Part shown: piece after piece, positions 8,372-17,989 of the stretch
Layout of the letters: each line of letters starts with the position of its first letter
How positions within the stretch are numbered: position 1 is the first letter of the stretch
DNA from: Cenococcum geophilum 1.58
Taxonomy: Eukaryota > Ascomycota > Dothideomycetes > Gloniales > Gloniaceae
NCBI GenBank assembly: GCA_001692895.1
Contig: KV748176.1
Coordinates: forward strand, 2,976,001 to 3,040,000
Direction of reading: 5' to 3'
Length of the DNA stretch: 64,000 bases
Translations under genes and position numbers: made by a program
Notes under the pieces: generated by a model
Seen by the model: the letters and a program-made list of their open reading frames with translations, nothing else
What the model was told of the DNA's origin: nothing
The model's database searches: none

Positions 8372-10496
8372 ATGGACGTACCAAATATGCCTGAGCGGCC
8401 AAAGCCGTCTGCAAAGTCGGCAAAGCGACCTGTCAAGCATCCGAAACAAGACACAGAAGCTAGGGATGATTCGACAATTGTCCAGGATCCTGACTTCATG
8501 TTCAAGACGGGCTTTCTTGCTGAAGTTTACAAAGAGAGGCCTATCTCTAATCAAATCCCGCGGATACTAACTAGGATGCCTCCTGAACCAAATGTAAGCC
8601 GCACATGCCAGATGATGTTTTCGGCGTGTTTGGGGACTGACTGCTGCCAGGGATACCTCCATATTGGACACAGCAAGGCTCTCAGGATAAATTTCGACTT
8701 CGCACGCTTTTACGGGGGTGATTGCATCCTTCGCTTTGATGATACCAATCCTTCAGGCGAAGAGAAGAAGTACTCTGATTCAATAGAGGAAATTGTCTCG
8801 TGGTTGGGATTCAAGCCTGTTCGCATAACCAGTGCTAGCGACAACTTCGACCGATTGTATGATTTGGCTGAGGAGTTAATACGGAAAGACGGTGCATATG
8901 TCTGCCACTGCTCAAGTACCCGCCACTTGTCTTAGCCCTATGTCCTAGAATGCTGACGATAGATTAGAAGCGGAGATCAAAGCGCAACGAGGCGATGGAA
9001 CCAATGACATACGATCAAACATTCGGCTTCAATGTCCACATCGATCTCGGCCTATAGACGAGTCCTTGGCCGAATTCAGGGCAATGCGGGATGGCAAATA
9101 CAAGCCTAGCGAGGCTTCCCTCCGTATGAAACAGGATCTCGACAATCCCAATCCGCAGATGTGGGACCTCATTGCGTACCGCGTCCTTGAGAAATCGCAT
9201 CACTACCGGACCGGTGACAAATGGAAGATTTATCCTACGTACGACTTCGCCCACTGCCTGTGTGATAGCATCGAAGGAATCTCACATTCGCTCTGTACTA
9301 CCGAGTTCGAGCTGTCTCGAGAGTCGTACGAATGGTTGTGCGACAAGTTGGAGATTTACAAGCCTATGCAGAGAGAGTATGTGGGCATCCGGACCAGCTT
9401 TTGAGAAGCTCACAATTTTAATTTTAATTTTTTTTTAGATATGGCCGCCTCAACATAACTGGCACCGTCCTTTCAAAGCGCAAGATCCGAGAGCTAGTTG
9501 AGAAGAACCATGTCCGAGGCTGGGATGATCCGCGGCTCTACACGCTTATAGCACTTCAACGACGAGGTATTCCTCCTGGTGCTATCCTAGCTTTCGTCAA
9601 CGAGCTAGGTGTTACCAAAGCAAAGACGAACATCCAGACGGTGAGGTTAGAACAAGGTGTTCGCCGATACCTCGAAAGTACTGTGCCTCGATTAATGCTG
9701 GTGCTTGAACCGTTGAAAGTTGTGATTGAAGGCCTCCCAGAAGAACATGAGGAGATGGTTGAAGTCCCATTCTCGAAAGACCCGACTTTTGGCGTAAGCG
9801 GCAATACTGATACGGGCATCTTCACTGCTAACTTGAGCAATAGTTGCATTATGTCCCCTTCACTCGGACGGTATACATAGAGCGTTCAGATTTTCGAGAA
9901 GAGGATAGTTCAGGCTACTTTCGACTTGCACCCGGAAAGTCAGTCGGTCTTCTACGAGTTCCTTATCCAATCACCGCCATTTCCTTCGACAAAGACGCTG
10001 TAACTGGCTTGGTCACCTGTGTGCATGCCAGGTACGAGAAGCCAGCGGAAGGTGAGCGTTTCAAGAAGCCAAAAGCGTGAGTAGAGCGATCATCATGTTC
10101 TCCCGTCTGTCCGCTTACATTCATAGCTATATCCACTGGGTCGGTGAAAGTGCATCAAAGTCGAGCCCCGTCAAAGCTGAGGTCCGTGTCTACCACCAGC
10201 TCTTTGAGTCCGAGGATCCGTCTGCACATCCGGACGGCTTTCTGGCGGATCTGAGCCCCGAATCAGAGCAGATTTTTCCAGAAGCAATGCTTGAGATTGG
10301 ATTCGAGGAAATTCGTCGACGAGCTCCTTGGCCCAAAGAGGCCGGAGAAGCGAATGTGTCAAACAAGAATCGCCCAGAGTCGATTCGCTTCCAAGGCATG
10401 CGTGTAGGCTACTTCTGTGTCGACAAGGATTCTACTTCACAAAAGCTAGTCCTTAATCAGATTACAGGACTGAAGGATAGCGCAGAGAGGACTTAG
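8372..10496 (+). CDS. Glutaminyl-tRNA synthetase, cytosolic type (6 exons)
   Basis: Charges tRNA-Gln with glutamine for protein synthesis (class I synthetase). Exons: 8372-8593, 8651-8915, 8968-9376, 9439-9793, 9844-10076, 10127-10496, totalling 1854 bases or 617 codons plus stop. Introns are 57, 52, 62, 50 and 50 bases, with donors GTAAGC, GTACCC, GTATGT, GTAAGC and GTGAGT, acceptors CAG then TAG, and branch-like CTGAC, CTGAC, CTCAC, CTAAC and CTTAC. The joins restore family sequence exactly, e.g. PPEPN/GYLHIGH at residue 74/75, [13 protein letters not shown] and [12 protein letters not shown]. The class I HIGH motif is at 78-81 and the KMSKS-type LSKRK at 310-314. A C-terminal anticodon-binding beta-barrel follows ([30 protein letters not shown]). 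The ATG at 8372 gives a short N-terminus; the long N-terminal domain of yeast Gln4 is absent. No frame break is left once introns are removed, and RIP is absent. The gene appears functional. Confidence 0.95.
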
Positions 10497-10898
10497 TGAT
10501 GCGATCTCTGGAGATGGAAGAGCAAGTGACCTCATTGCATCTAATATAGAAGGTCGCCTGAAAATGCACCGGTTTAGCTGCGCTTCCGTTTTGAGAATAG
10601 CCTCTGAGCGGATGATATAGTTGAATGGCCACTCTTACTTAAAGTAAATTGATACAATGAATGAATGCAACCGTCATGAACAGCTTCTTGAATGTTCTCA
10701 CCTGGTTCAATGACGTGAATTAGACGGGCTTGAAAAGACTATAGATTCAGTCTTAACTAGAGAAACGTCCCTTTTACTCCGAACAACCGCCAGAAAACAT
10801 GATCGAGATAAAGTACAAATTTGTTCGGGCAACCAATACTCACCTCGCCTGAGGTCGAATTCACCCTGAATCAACCCTGAGATCCACCTACAGCAATG
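10497..10898 (+). other. 3' flank of the synthetase gene
   Basis: About 400 bases of normal composition with no further gene visible. It presumably holds the 3' untranslated region, but no canonical AATAAA stands out. RIP-type sequence begins abruptly at the hairpin that starts at 10899. Confidence 0.6.
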
Positions 10899-11015
10899 CG
10901 AGCCCCTTAGATTTTTCCCTATAGAACCTTTTATATATATTCTGTCAGGGCGGTAACTAGGCTAGTATGGAATATATAAATAAGAGGCTCTATAACGAAG
11001 AATCTAAGGGGCTCG
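10899..11015. mobile_element. 117-bp foldback element at the right border of the gene island
   Basis: The ends CGAGCCCCTTAGATT and AATCTAAGGGGCTCG are reverse complements, and the arms stay similar inward (CTATAGAACCTTTTATATATATTC against its mirror). There is no coding capacity. Its right arm contains several RIP-like transitions relative to the left. Confidence 0.75.
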
Positions 11016-12221
11016 ATATATCTACAAGGTGGCCCGCGCGTTGTCACGTGACCTATTACATGCACGTCGCCGAGCTTATAGAGACTGACCAGGTTCCAGT
11101 GTCCCCCCCTCGGGGCGTAGGGAAGTGGTTAGTATTAACTTTAAGCTTATTCCGTAATTAGAGCTTCTAGTTATTAAATATAGAGTCTATTCTAAAAGAA
11201 ACTATTTTACACAAAGAAAGGAAGAGAGGCGCTCTTTTTATTTCTAAATAGGACAGAAATAGCTATTAGAAAGTGGCTAATAGCAGTAGGATCCTTAGAA
11301 GGAGGTAACTCCTACTAGGATTTTAGTAGATAGATATTAGAGAGCAAAAGGACAGAATAAACTACAAATAGGACATAGATAGGCGTTAGGGTTTCTTAAT
11401 TTCTTATAGTCTTTTCTATTTTTTTCTAAACTACCTATTAGTTATTAGTAACCTAGTATTTTACTAGGGACTAGTAAACCCCTAGTCTAGAGGTTTATAA
11501 ACTATTAGGACATAGCTACTAGTATATATTAAGCTGCCTAAAAGAATTCATATATATAGAACTATAGCGCCATAGCCTAGAGGCTGCATGCGTAGTATTA
11601 TACGTAGTATAATATAACGGATATAATATATATATATATATATAAAAGAGTCTATTCTATTTATAAGTAGTAGGAGATCTGCGACCTTTACTAACCGCGA
11701 TAGTACTATATAGGCTTTAGAGGATTTACAAAGGCGCTAGGATAGGGCGTTAAGAACTATAGTATATCTATTTAATAGGTTACCGCTAAATATATAGGTG
11801 TCTCTAGGTTTAAGTAATTCTTATAGCCGTTTAATTTTAGTATTAGCTACTATAAGCTCCGCTTAGGGGGATAAAATAGTAATTATTTTGCTATTAGAGG
11901 TATTTAAGAGTCCTATAGCTGCTTTACTAGTTACTATATTCCTTAGTATAGTAATAAAAGTATTAGGTAATTTCTAGTAGGTTCTTTTAGGGATTATAGT
12001 CCGTGCGTATCCGGTTTTTAGGGTTTGTATTCTATTTATATTCTTAGTTTAGTTCCTACCCTTAGCCTAGTTTTTATTCTATTCTTTTCTATAAATATTT
12101 TTATATTCTTTTTTAGGAAGAGAGGGTAGTAAAGCTATAGATAATATTATTCTTAATTTTTAATTAATGTCTAATGCGGTCTTAAATAAGGTCTATATAG
12201 ACTAATTCCGCTAATATTAGG
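11016..12221. other. Unidentified RIP-mutated DNA
   Basis: The first 130 bases are less mutated, then the sequence becomes strongly TpA-rich with no readable frame. The only item I can place is the short interspersed repeat at about 11532-11640. Confidence 0.5.
11532..11640 (+). repeat. Short interspersed repeat with (TA)n tail, copy 1
   Basis: Sequence from AAGCTGCCTAAAAGAATTC through GCGCCATAGCCTAGAGGCTG to a TA-rich tail is repeated in opposite orientation at about 45648-45763. The second copy interrupts an otherwise alignable Ty3/gypsy element, so the unit is mobile. The AT-rich simple tail after a structured body suggests a SINE, but I could not confirm A and B boxes. An alternative is a MITE. 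Confidence 0.6.
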
Positions 12222-12369
12222 TCTATTATTCACACGCTTGCGGAGAAGAGGATTAATTAATCTAATTGGTGGGTACGGGCTTAAAGGCATTAATTGAGAA
12301 TGGGTATATTCGCAAGGCCATTTGCAGGGGATTGCCCTGCCTTAACTAAACGTGATGCCTATGGACCTA
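12222..12369. repeat. 148-bp direct repeat, left copy
   Basis: Near-identical to 12551-12698 and the same length, 181 bases apart. It starts TCTATTATTCACACGC and ends GATGCCTATGGACCTA. This copy retains CpA/TpG where the right copy has TpA, so it looks closer to the ancestral sequence. Confidence 0.85.
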
Positions 12370-12457
12370 TACGCAAGTATATTGCTACAGTATCTATTTA
12401 TAAAGCCTAAAATATACAACTAAAGAAAAAGGTATGGGTAAGAGGGAAAGCAAGCAA

Positions 12458-12552
12458 GTAAGGCTTAATTTTATAAATGTTAATGATGTTAGTATTGCTA
12501 AGATATAGGGGTGCTACTATAGTGCTCGCTTAGCCATATAGATATATCTATC
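12458..12552. repeat. About 95-bp interspersed repeat, copy 1
   Basis: From GCAAGCAAGTAAGGCT to GCTCGCTTAGCCATATAG. It recurs at about 23450-23550 with scattered transitions. It lies between the 148-bp direct repeats, while its second copy lies in unrelated flanks, so it is a separate unit. Nature unknown. Confidence 0.7.
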
Positions 12553-12698
12553 TATTATTTACACGCTTGCGGAGAAGAGAATTAATTAATCTAATTAGTG
12601 GGTACGGGCTTAAAGGCATTAATTAAGAATGGGTATATTCATAAGGCTATTTATAGGGGATTACTCTGCCTTAACTAAACGTGATGCCTATAGACCTA
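12551..12698. repeat. 148-bp direct repeat, right copy
   Basis: Differs from the left copy at about a dozen positions. Every difference I read is C to T or G to A in this copy, most of them at CpA or TpG. The pair could be the terminal repeats of a miniature LTR (TRIM-like) element with a 181-bp interior, but I found no target duplication, primer site or purine tract. Confidence 0.85.
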
Positions 12699-12849
12699 GA
12701 AGCGCAGCGCCCGTACCACATAAGGTAGAATAGGGGGAAGAAAAAATAAAAAATAAAAAAGGGGGGGAAAGGAGAGATTTAAGTTAATATATTAGAGTGC
12801 CAAAATAGGCACTTCTATACGCCGTTGTGCCTAAATACCTTTACCTATT

Positions 12850-13760
12850 ATATCTAGGGCGAGTAATAATAAGAACGGTATTGGCGTTCTATATTAGAAG
12901 TTTATACTTAGCCAGAATAGGTCTTTTAGGGATAATAAATAGTAAAGCTGGAACGCTTATAAGGACTACCGGCCTAGTTACTATATTTAGCTGTCTATAA
13001 AACCATTATCTTAAGCGTATTAAGCAGCACCTTTCTAAAACAAGTGTCCGTTATAGAGCTTAGAGTAGAGGCCAAGAGCGGTAACTCTATACTTTAGCTT
13101 ATTCCTAACTACGTAGCTTATAAAGGCTAATCTTTTAAAGTAAAAAAAAGGGGCGTTTCTAGGTTGGGGGTTATTTTTAAATAGGTGTTTTATAGCTTAA
13201 ACTGCGCATTTAGGTTGCCCTAAAGCGGCAATTATAATTAAGACTCCTTAGTAATTAATGTCCGTTTTACTACGCTTTAGACGTAATATTATATAATCCT
13301 CTACTAGCGTTATATCGTTTCTAATACATTTTATAGTAAAGAAGGCGTAGCTATCTTTCTAAGCCTTAGTATAGGTAATCTTGCCTAGATAAAGGAATCC
13401 TATAAAGGCCGTAGTAACGGCAGCGTTAAAGTTAAGATCCTTAACGGATTAGGTATTTGGGGTAACTAATTAGGCAAGGATGTCTTTAGTAATTAGCAAT
13501 CTTTTAACCGTAGTAGAGGGATTTATAGATATTATACCGTCTAGGATCCTCTTAATAATAGGATTATTAAAGACGGAGGTGTTATAATTAGCGTTAATAT
13601 AGTGGGATTAAATTGCGGAGATATAGGCTCTAACTATAGTAGGCTTAATACGGCTTATTTCTAGACTAGTATTACCAAAGATCCGTTAGGTAATCCATTC
13701 TCCTAGGTAGTAGAGGGGCGCTAGGTACTTTACCGCTCTATAAAAGTCGCAGTAGCCCTC
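12850..13760 (-). pseudogene. Tyrosine recombinase relic of the DIRS-like element
   Basis: The - strand frame reads IKPTIVRAYISAI*SHYI, NTSVFNNPIIKRILDG, then FIGFLYLGKITYTKA and ILRLKRSKTDINY*GVLI. This matches the phage-integrase-type catalytic domain: the R position in the GFLRLGE-like motif is occupied by Tyr here (FLYLGK), a RIP-compatible or remnant change, and the RSKTD motif is kept. The active enzyme would join a circular cDNA to the target. Stops are TAA/TAG at former Gln or Trp codons. Confidence 0.65.
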
Positions 13761-13999
13761 CTAATTCTTAATTACGGGATAGTATAAATCTCTTATTCTA
13801 TTGGAGAGGCTATACTATAATAGTTAGCCAAAGCATTCTAAGGGGGCTTTTACCTTAATCCAGAAATTAGGTAGGGGGTCTTTAAGAGGAACTAGGTCTT
13901 CTATTTTAGCGTTAGATTAAATATAATAAAGAAGCGTATAGTAATGGTAAATTAGAAGTATCCTAATGCGGGTATAGTAATAACACCCTATCGCAATTA

Positions 14000-15420
14000 A
14001 AACGAGATAGAGTATTAGCTAGCCCGTTTTCTATAGAGGAAACCCACTCTATATAGGGCGTAATATCGTAGGCTATAGCTAGTTAGAGGATCTTATAGAG
14101 CGGGTAATTACCTAGTCCTTTTACCACCGTATTCTAGAATCCTAAGAGTGCTACTATATTATCCGTATAGATATAAACTAAGCTATGCTCCTACCGCGTT
14201 ACCTAGAGCTAGAATAAGGTCGTAATTGCTTGGACCTCCCGCTTATTAATTAGGGCAAGGCGGTGTTCTATATTAGGGTAGTAGCTTAAAGAATCGTCTT
14301 AGGGTAGAGATACCGAATAGGGCGGCTATGTTGTCCCTTAAGAATCCTTAAGGAAGAAGAAGGCCCCGTAACTAAGAATCCTAGATATATCTAAGAAGAG
14401 ATAGAATTATTTTTAATCCGTATTATTAAAGAAGAGAATACCATTTAAAAGGGTAAGAGTATCCCTCCACCATAACAAGTCTTGGCGAAGTTTAGCTATT
14501 AGCTATTAGTAAGGATAACCACCTACCTTTATAAAAGTAGAGATAAACTCCTAGATAGAGCGGTTATATAAACGCCTAAGCCTAATTACCTAGGCGCTCT
14601 AAGCAAGTCTACTAGCCAGTTTTTAACTTTAAACTAGCGTTAGGGATCTACCACTTAACGCTTTATTAATCTCCTTAATTATAGTAGCCTATTTTAAAGG
14701 AGAAAGACGCAGCTTAGACTTTAGAGTATCTATAATATAACCTAGGACTTTAGCTATAGTGCCTTTAATATTCTTTAATTCATTTTATAGGATGCCTAAT
14801 TTATTACTTAATTGGTTATATATACTAAGCAATTAAGGGAGAATAGAAGCGTTAGAGAGTATAAAGATAAAGTTATCTAAATAGTGCTTTAAGGCGGCGT
14901 TTAGGATATATTAGATAAGTATCCAGTAAAATCCCTCCGTAAAAAGATTAAATAAAAAGGGTGTAGTTTAAAGGCCGAATAAGAGGCAACGTTTAAAATA
15001 CACCACACCCTTTTAGGAAAACCCTATAAGGCGTTAAGCTTTAATAGAAAGTGGGATATTCCGAAAGGCGTCCTTAATATCCCTCTTAACAATTATATAA
15101 CTATAGCCTATATATATAACGTATTAGAGAACCTAATTAACTATTAAATATTGTAGTGTAGCAAATGCTATAGGGATTAAGTTATTAACAGATTGGCCAG
15201 ATAGTAAGGATAAGTTATAAATACGGCGCTATCCCCTATCTACTTTAGGTACTAAACCTAGCGGCAAGGATATAATAGGAGATATTACTATTGCAATCCT
15301 ACCTATATCTAGATTGGCGCTAATCTTCTCTAAGATTAGGACTGTATTTGCGGCTATTAAGGCTTAGTTCTTCTAGGAGAGGAGCTTAATTTCTAGGTCT
15401 ACCCTAATCTGGTATCCAAA
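14000..15420 (-). pseudogene. Reverse transcriptase and RNase H relic of the DIRS-like element
   Basis: Reverse transcriptase motifs on the - strand: VPKVDRG*RRIYNLSLL, IIVKRDIKDAFRNIPLS, LLFGL*TTPFYL and KHYLDNFIFIL near 14875. The last is the YLDD catalytic box with the second Asp changed to Asn. RNase H follows with NIEHRLALINKREVQAI and LVYIYTDNIVALLGF. The style (KRDVKDAFRNIP, HYLDDF, TDN) is that of DIRS-type rather than Ty3/gypsy enzymes. Confidence 0.7.
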
Positions 15421-16542
15421 CTTTAAGATACCGATAATATTACGTTAGAGGTTGCTAGGGTATAGGGATAGATAACGCCCCCACGCTTAAATAATTAAGG
15501 GGGAGGGAGAGTCCTATAGAGAAGAGGAGGGCAGAAAGACTGGAAATAATAGTATAGTATTCGGCCTACCTATACTATAAGGGTAGAGCACGGTTTCGGC
15601 AGAGTATAGGTATAGCTTAATAAAATCCTCTTCCTCCTCTTCCTTTTCCTTATTAACACTTTCCTCTAGTAATTACTACTTATAATTCCTTACAGCATAC
15701 GGGCTACTATACTTGCTATAGGTATACGGGAACTTACAATTCTTACCTAGGTTATACTTCCCTCTATTAAAGCTATAATAGGTCCTTAAGATATTAGTAC
15801 TTACTTACGCGCGTTTTAAGATAGATACGGATTTATAAGTACTAGGATTATAATAGATATCTAAGAAGTTACTAAAGATCTTCTAGTTAGCTAGCTCTAA
15901 CTAGTTCTTTTAAATAACTATAAAGTAGTACTCTAAGGCCATAGTTATTAAGGGAGCAATTTAGTAGGTAGTAGATAGCCAGATAACTTAATTATAAAAG
16001 GCAAGTATTTGGGGAATAAGATCTACCGAAAGATTCTTATATATAACAATCAAAATTATTATATAGTTAAGGAAGCCCTCTACCCATACTTTAACGGACG
16101 GGTAGTTCTTTATTATCCCTTTTTTTAGTCTTATAAAAAGGACGCTATTAATAATAAGGATATTATTCTAAGGCTTAAACTAGAGCTGGTGTATCCAGAG
16201 GCAAGAGAGGTTATTAGGCAAGAAAGTACCCCGAAATACCTTAAGTATCTCTTTATTTAGGACGCCAGGGAGAAAAGTATTTAGGATATTAGCTATAAAT
16301 AGGAGTAACTTACCTAGTTTATTAATTAGGGTTAAGAATAATACTGCTATAGCTAATCTCGCTGTTACCATAGCGAGGCTTAATATATAGAGTTTAGTCG
16401 CCTAATCTTCCTATTCTTTTTGGACGCGTAGCATTTTGGTACGGTCCTCTTATTCCTAAAGGAGTTTTATTTTCCGGTTAGTTGCCTAGTCCTTAACCTC
16501 CTTTACCTAAGCTCTTTTAATCCTTAGGTCCTCCTTATATAG

Positions 16543-16745
16543 TATTAGGACGCCAAGGTCCTTAGGGCATATAATAACGTAATAACAGTAGCGGGATGCA
16601 AAGAGTTTCTAGTTCTTAATAAAGTAGAACTATAGAACTAAATTCTGCTGTTCTCTAATACGGGGCGACTACGTTTTATAGGCGCCTCGCCTGCGCCTCG
16701 CCTGCGCTAAGCCGGTTATGGCTAATACGTCTTTATGGCCTAACA
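16543..16745 (-). repeat. 3' LTR of G1
   Basis: 203 bp, nearly identical to 22923-23125. It starts TATTAGGACGCC (TG changed to TA by RIP) and ends CCTAACA. A poly-purine tract lies next to it at 16747-16760 (purine on - strand). Confidence 0.92.
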
Positions 16746-17275
16746 ATTGCCCCCCCCTTCTTAAGCGGCTGTCCTCAGCCGACGCTATTATATAATAGGA
16801 GTGCTATTATTATCCTTCTCTAAATAAAAGGTTTTTAACAAATTTAAGTAAATCGGACAATGTAACGATAGGATAATATAACAATAGGATAATGTAACAA
16901 TAGGACCTTATAGAGATCTATAAAGGTAGGAGTTCCCACCTAGGTAGGATATTAGATTTCCCTTCCAAGTCCATTCCAATTCTTTTAGCCTGCGACTCGC
17001 CTTCTCTACAATTTCCAATTAATTATAAATCGCAAGCGCCAAGCCGTTAGTTCGCCTACTCATAAGCTTTCCGTAAGTATTCTTTATACTAGCTTATAGC
17101 TATCGCTAACCCTACTAGGCGCCGTTGAAGCTCCCACGCCGCTCACAAGCCGCTCCCCCAGCTTTGCTAGAACTAATTTGCCTCTGTTACGCCAAGCGTG
17201 TAGCTACGGCTAGGCGGGCTACCTACGGCAAGCAGGCCAACCGCAATTATAGGTACTGCCGATAACTAAATAAGT

Positions 17276-17812
17276 CGTGCCAACCAGTACGTCTAAGTGC
17301 GTTGGTTTAGGTTCTAATAGCTAATAGACTAGGTCCCTAAGGCCTTTTATAGCCGCCTAAACGAGCTGCTCGCCCTTATTGACAGGGCTAAGCGCCGGCG
17401 GGTTACTAGCGGAGACACGGCTAACCTTAACGCTCGTGTCGCTGCCGCCCAGAAGTCCTTTACGAAGGATGTTAAGGCCTTAATGCGCACTAGCGCTAAG
17501 CACGGTTTCCGCCAGCGCCTAAAGGGCGAAGACTTTCCCCTGCTCTAAGTGCAGGAATTATAGGCCATCCGTCGTACTCTCGAAGGAATTCTTAACGTAA
17601 TATACGCTTTAGTACGTGTCGTAGCGCAGGTGTTTCGCCGTCGTAGCGTATGCTAACAGTACTTATAGGCCAATATGCCTCCCATTATAAGGGATAAGGA
17701 GGAGGATAAGGGTAAGGAGGATAAGGAGGAGGGAGAGGAGGAGGATGAGGAGGGGGAGGAAAATAAGGAAGAGGAAGGAGGGGAGGAAAGGGAGGATTCG
17801 TTGGAGCTGTAG
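17276..17812 (+). pseudogene. Antisense ORF relic in the 3' region of G1
   Basis: Lies between the chromodomain and the 3' LTR and reads on +, opposite to gag-pol. From 17276 a frame of 178 codons ends at a TAG (17810-17812). Its internal stops are TAA/TAG only, as expected from CAA/CAG. It includes FYSRLNELLALIDRAKRRR, a basic stretch, and a very acidic, Glu/Asp/Lys-rich tail (17695-17800). CpA and TpG are more frequent here than in pol. Extra antisense genes are known from some Ty3/gypsy elements of plants. I recognise no domain, and function is unknown. The upstream start is uncertain. Confidence 0.5.
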
Positions 17813-17989
17813 AGTATTTATATTTTTATCGGCGTACTACCGTTACTCCGCTGTTGTTCCGTCGTTGCCCTACTAGTAAGGCGTAATTAAAAGTTTTTTA
17901 TTCTTCTATCTACTTTCTTTTCCGTTTACCCCTTAGGGTAAAGTAACTATTATATATCTCCTTTGCGTCCTTATTAATGTCCTCTACTA

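Larger units (their letters stand above)
12780..16542 (-). mobile_element. DIRS-like tyrosine-recombinase retroelement, main part
   Basis: On the - strand I read, in order, reverse transcriptase (about 15420-14700), RNase H (about 14480-14000) and tyrosine recombinase (about 13760-12800). That order and the absence of a DDE integrase define DIRS/Ngaro-type elements, which replicate through RNA but integrate by recombinase. It is heavily RIP-mutated and is interrupted at 16542/23126 by Ty3/gypsy element G1. The 5' part continues beyond G1. I did not resolve its terminal repeats. Confidence 0.7.

Noticed and set aside
10171-10399. Two open frames on - opposite the last synthetase exon
   Set aside because: They are shadows of a GC-balanced coding exon with clear codon structure on +.
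8372-10496. Glutaminyl-tRNA synthetase as a pseudogene, because its frame breaks five times
   Set aside because: Each break falls on a canonical short intron. Joining six exons gives 1854 bases, a multiple of three, with no stop and with family motifs restored at each joint.
12222-12698. CRISPR-like array
   Set aside because: Only two repeats, 148 bp long, in a eukaryotic transposon context.
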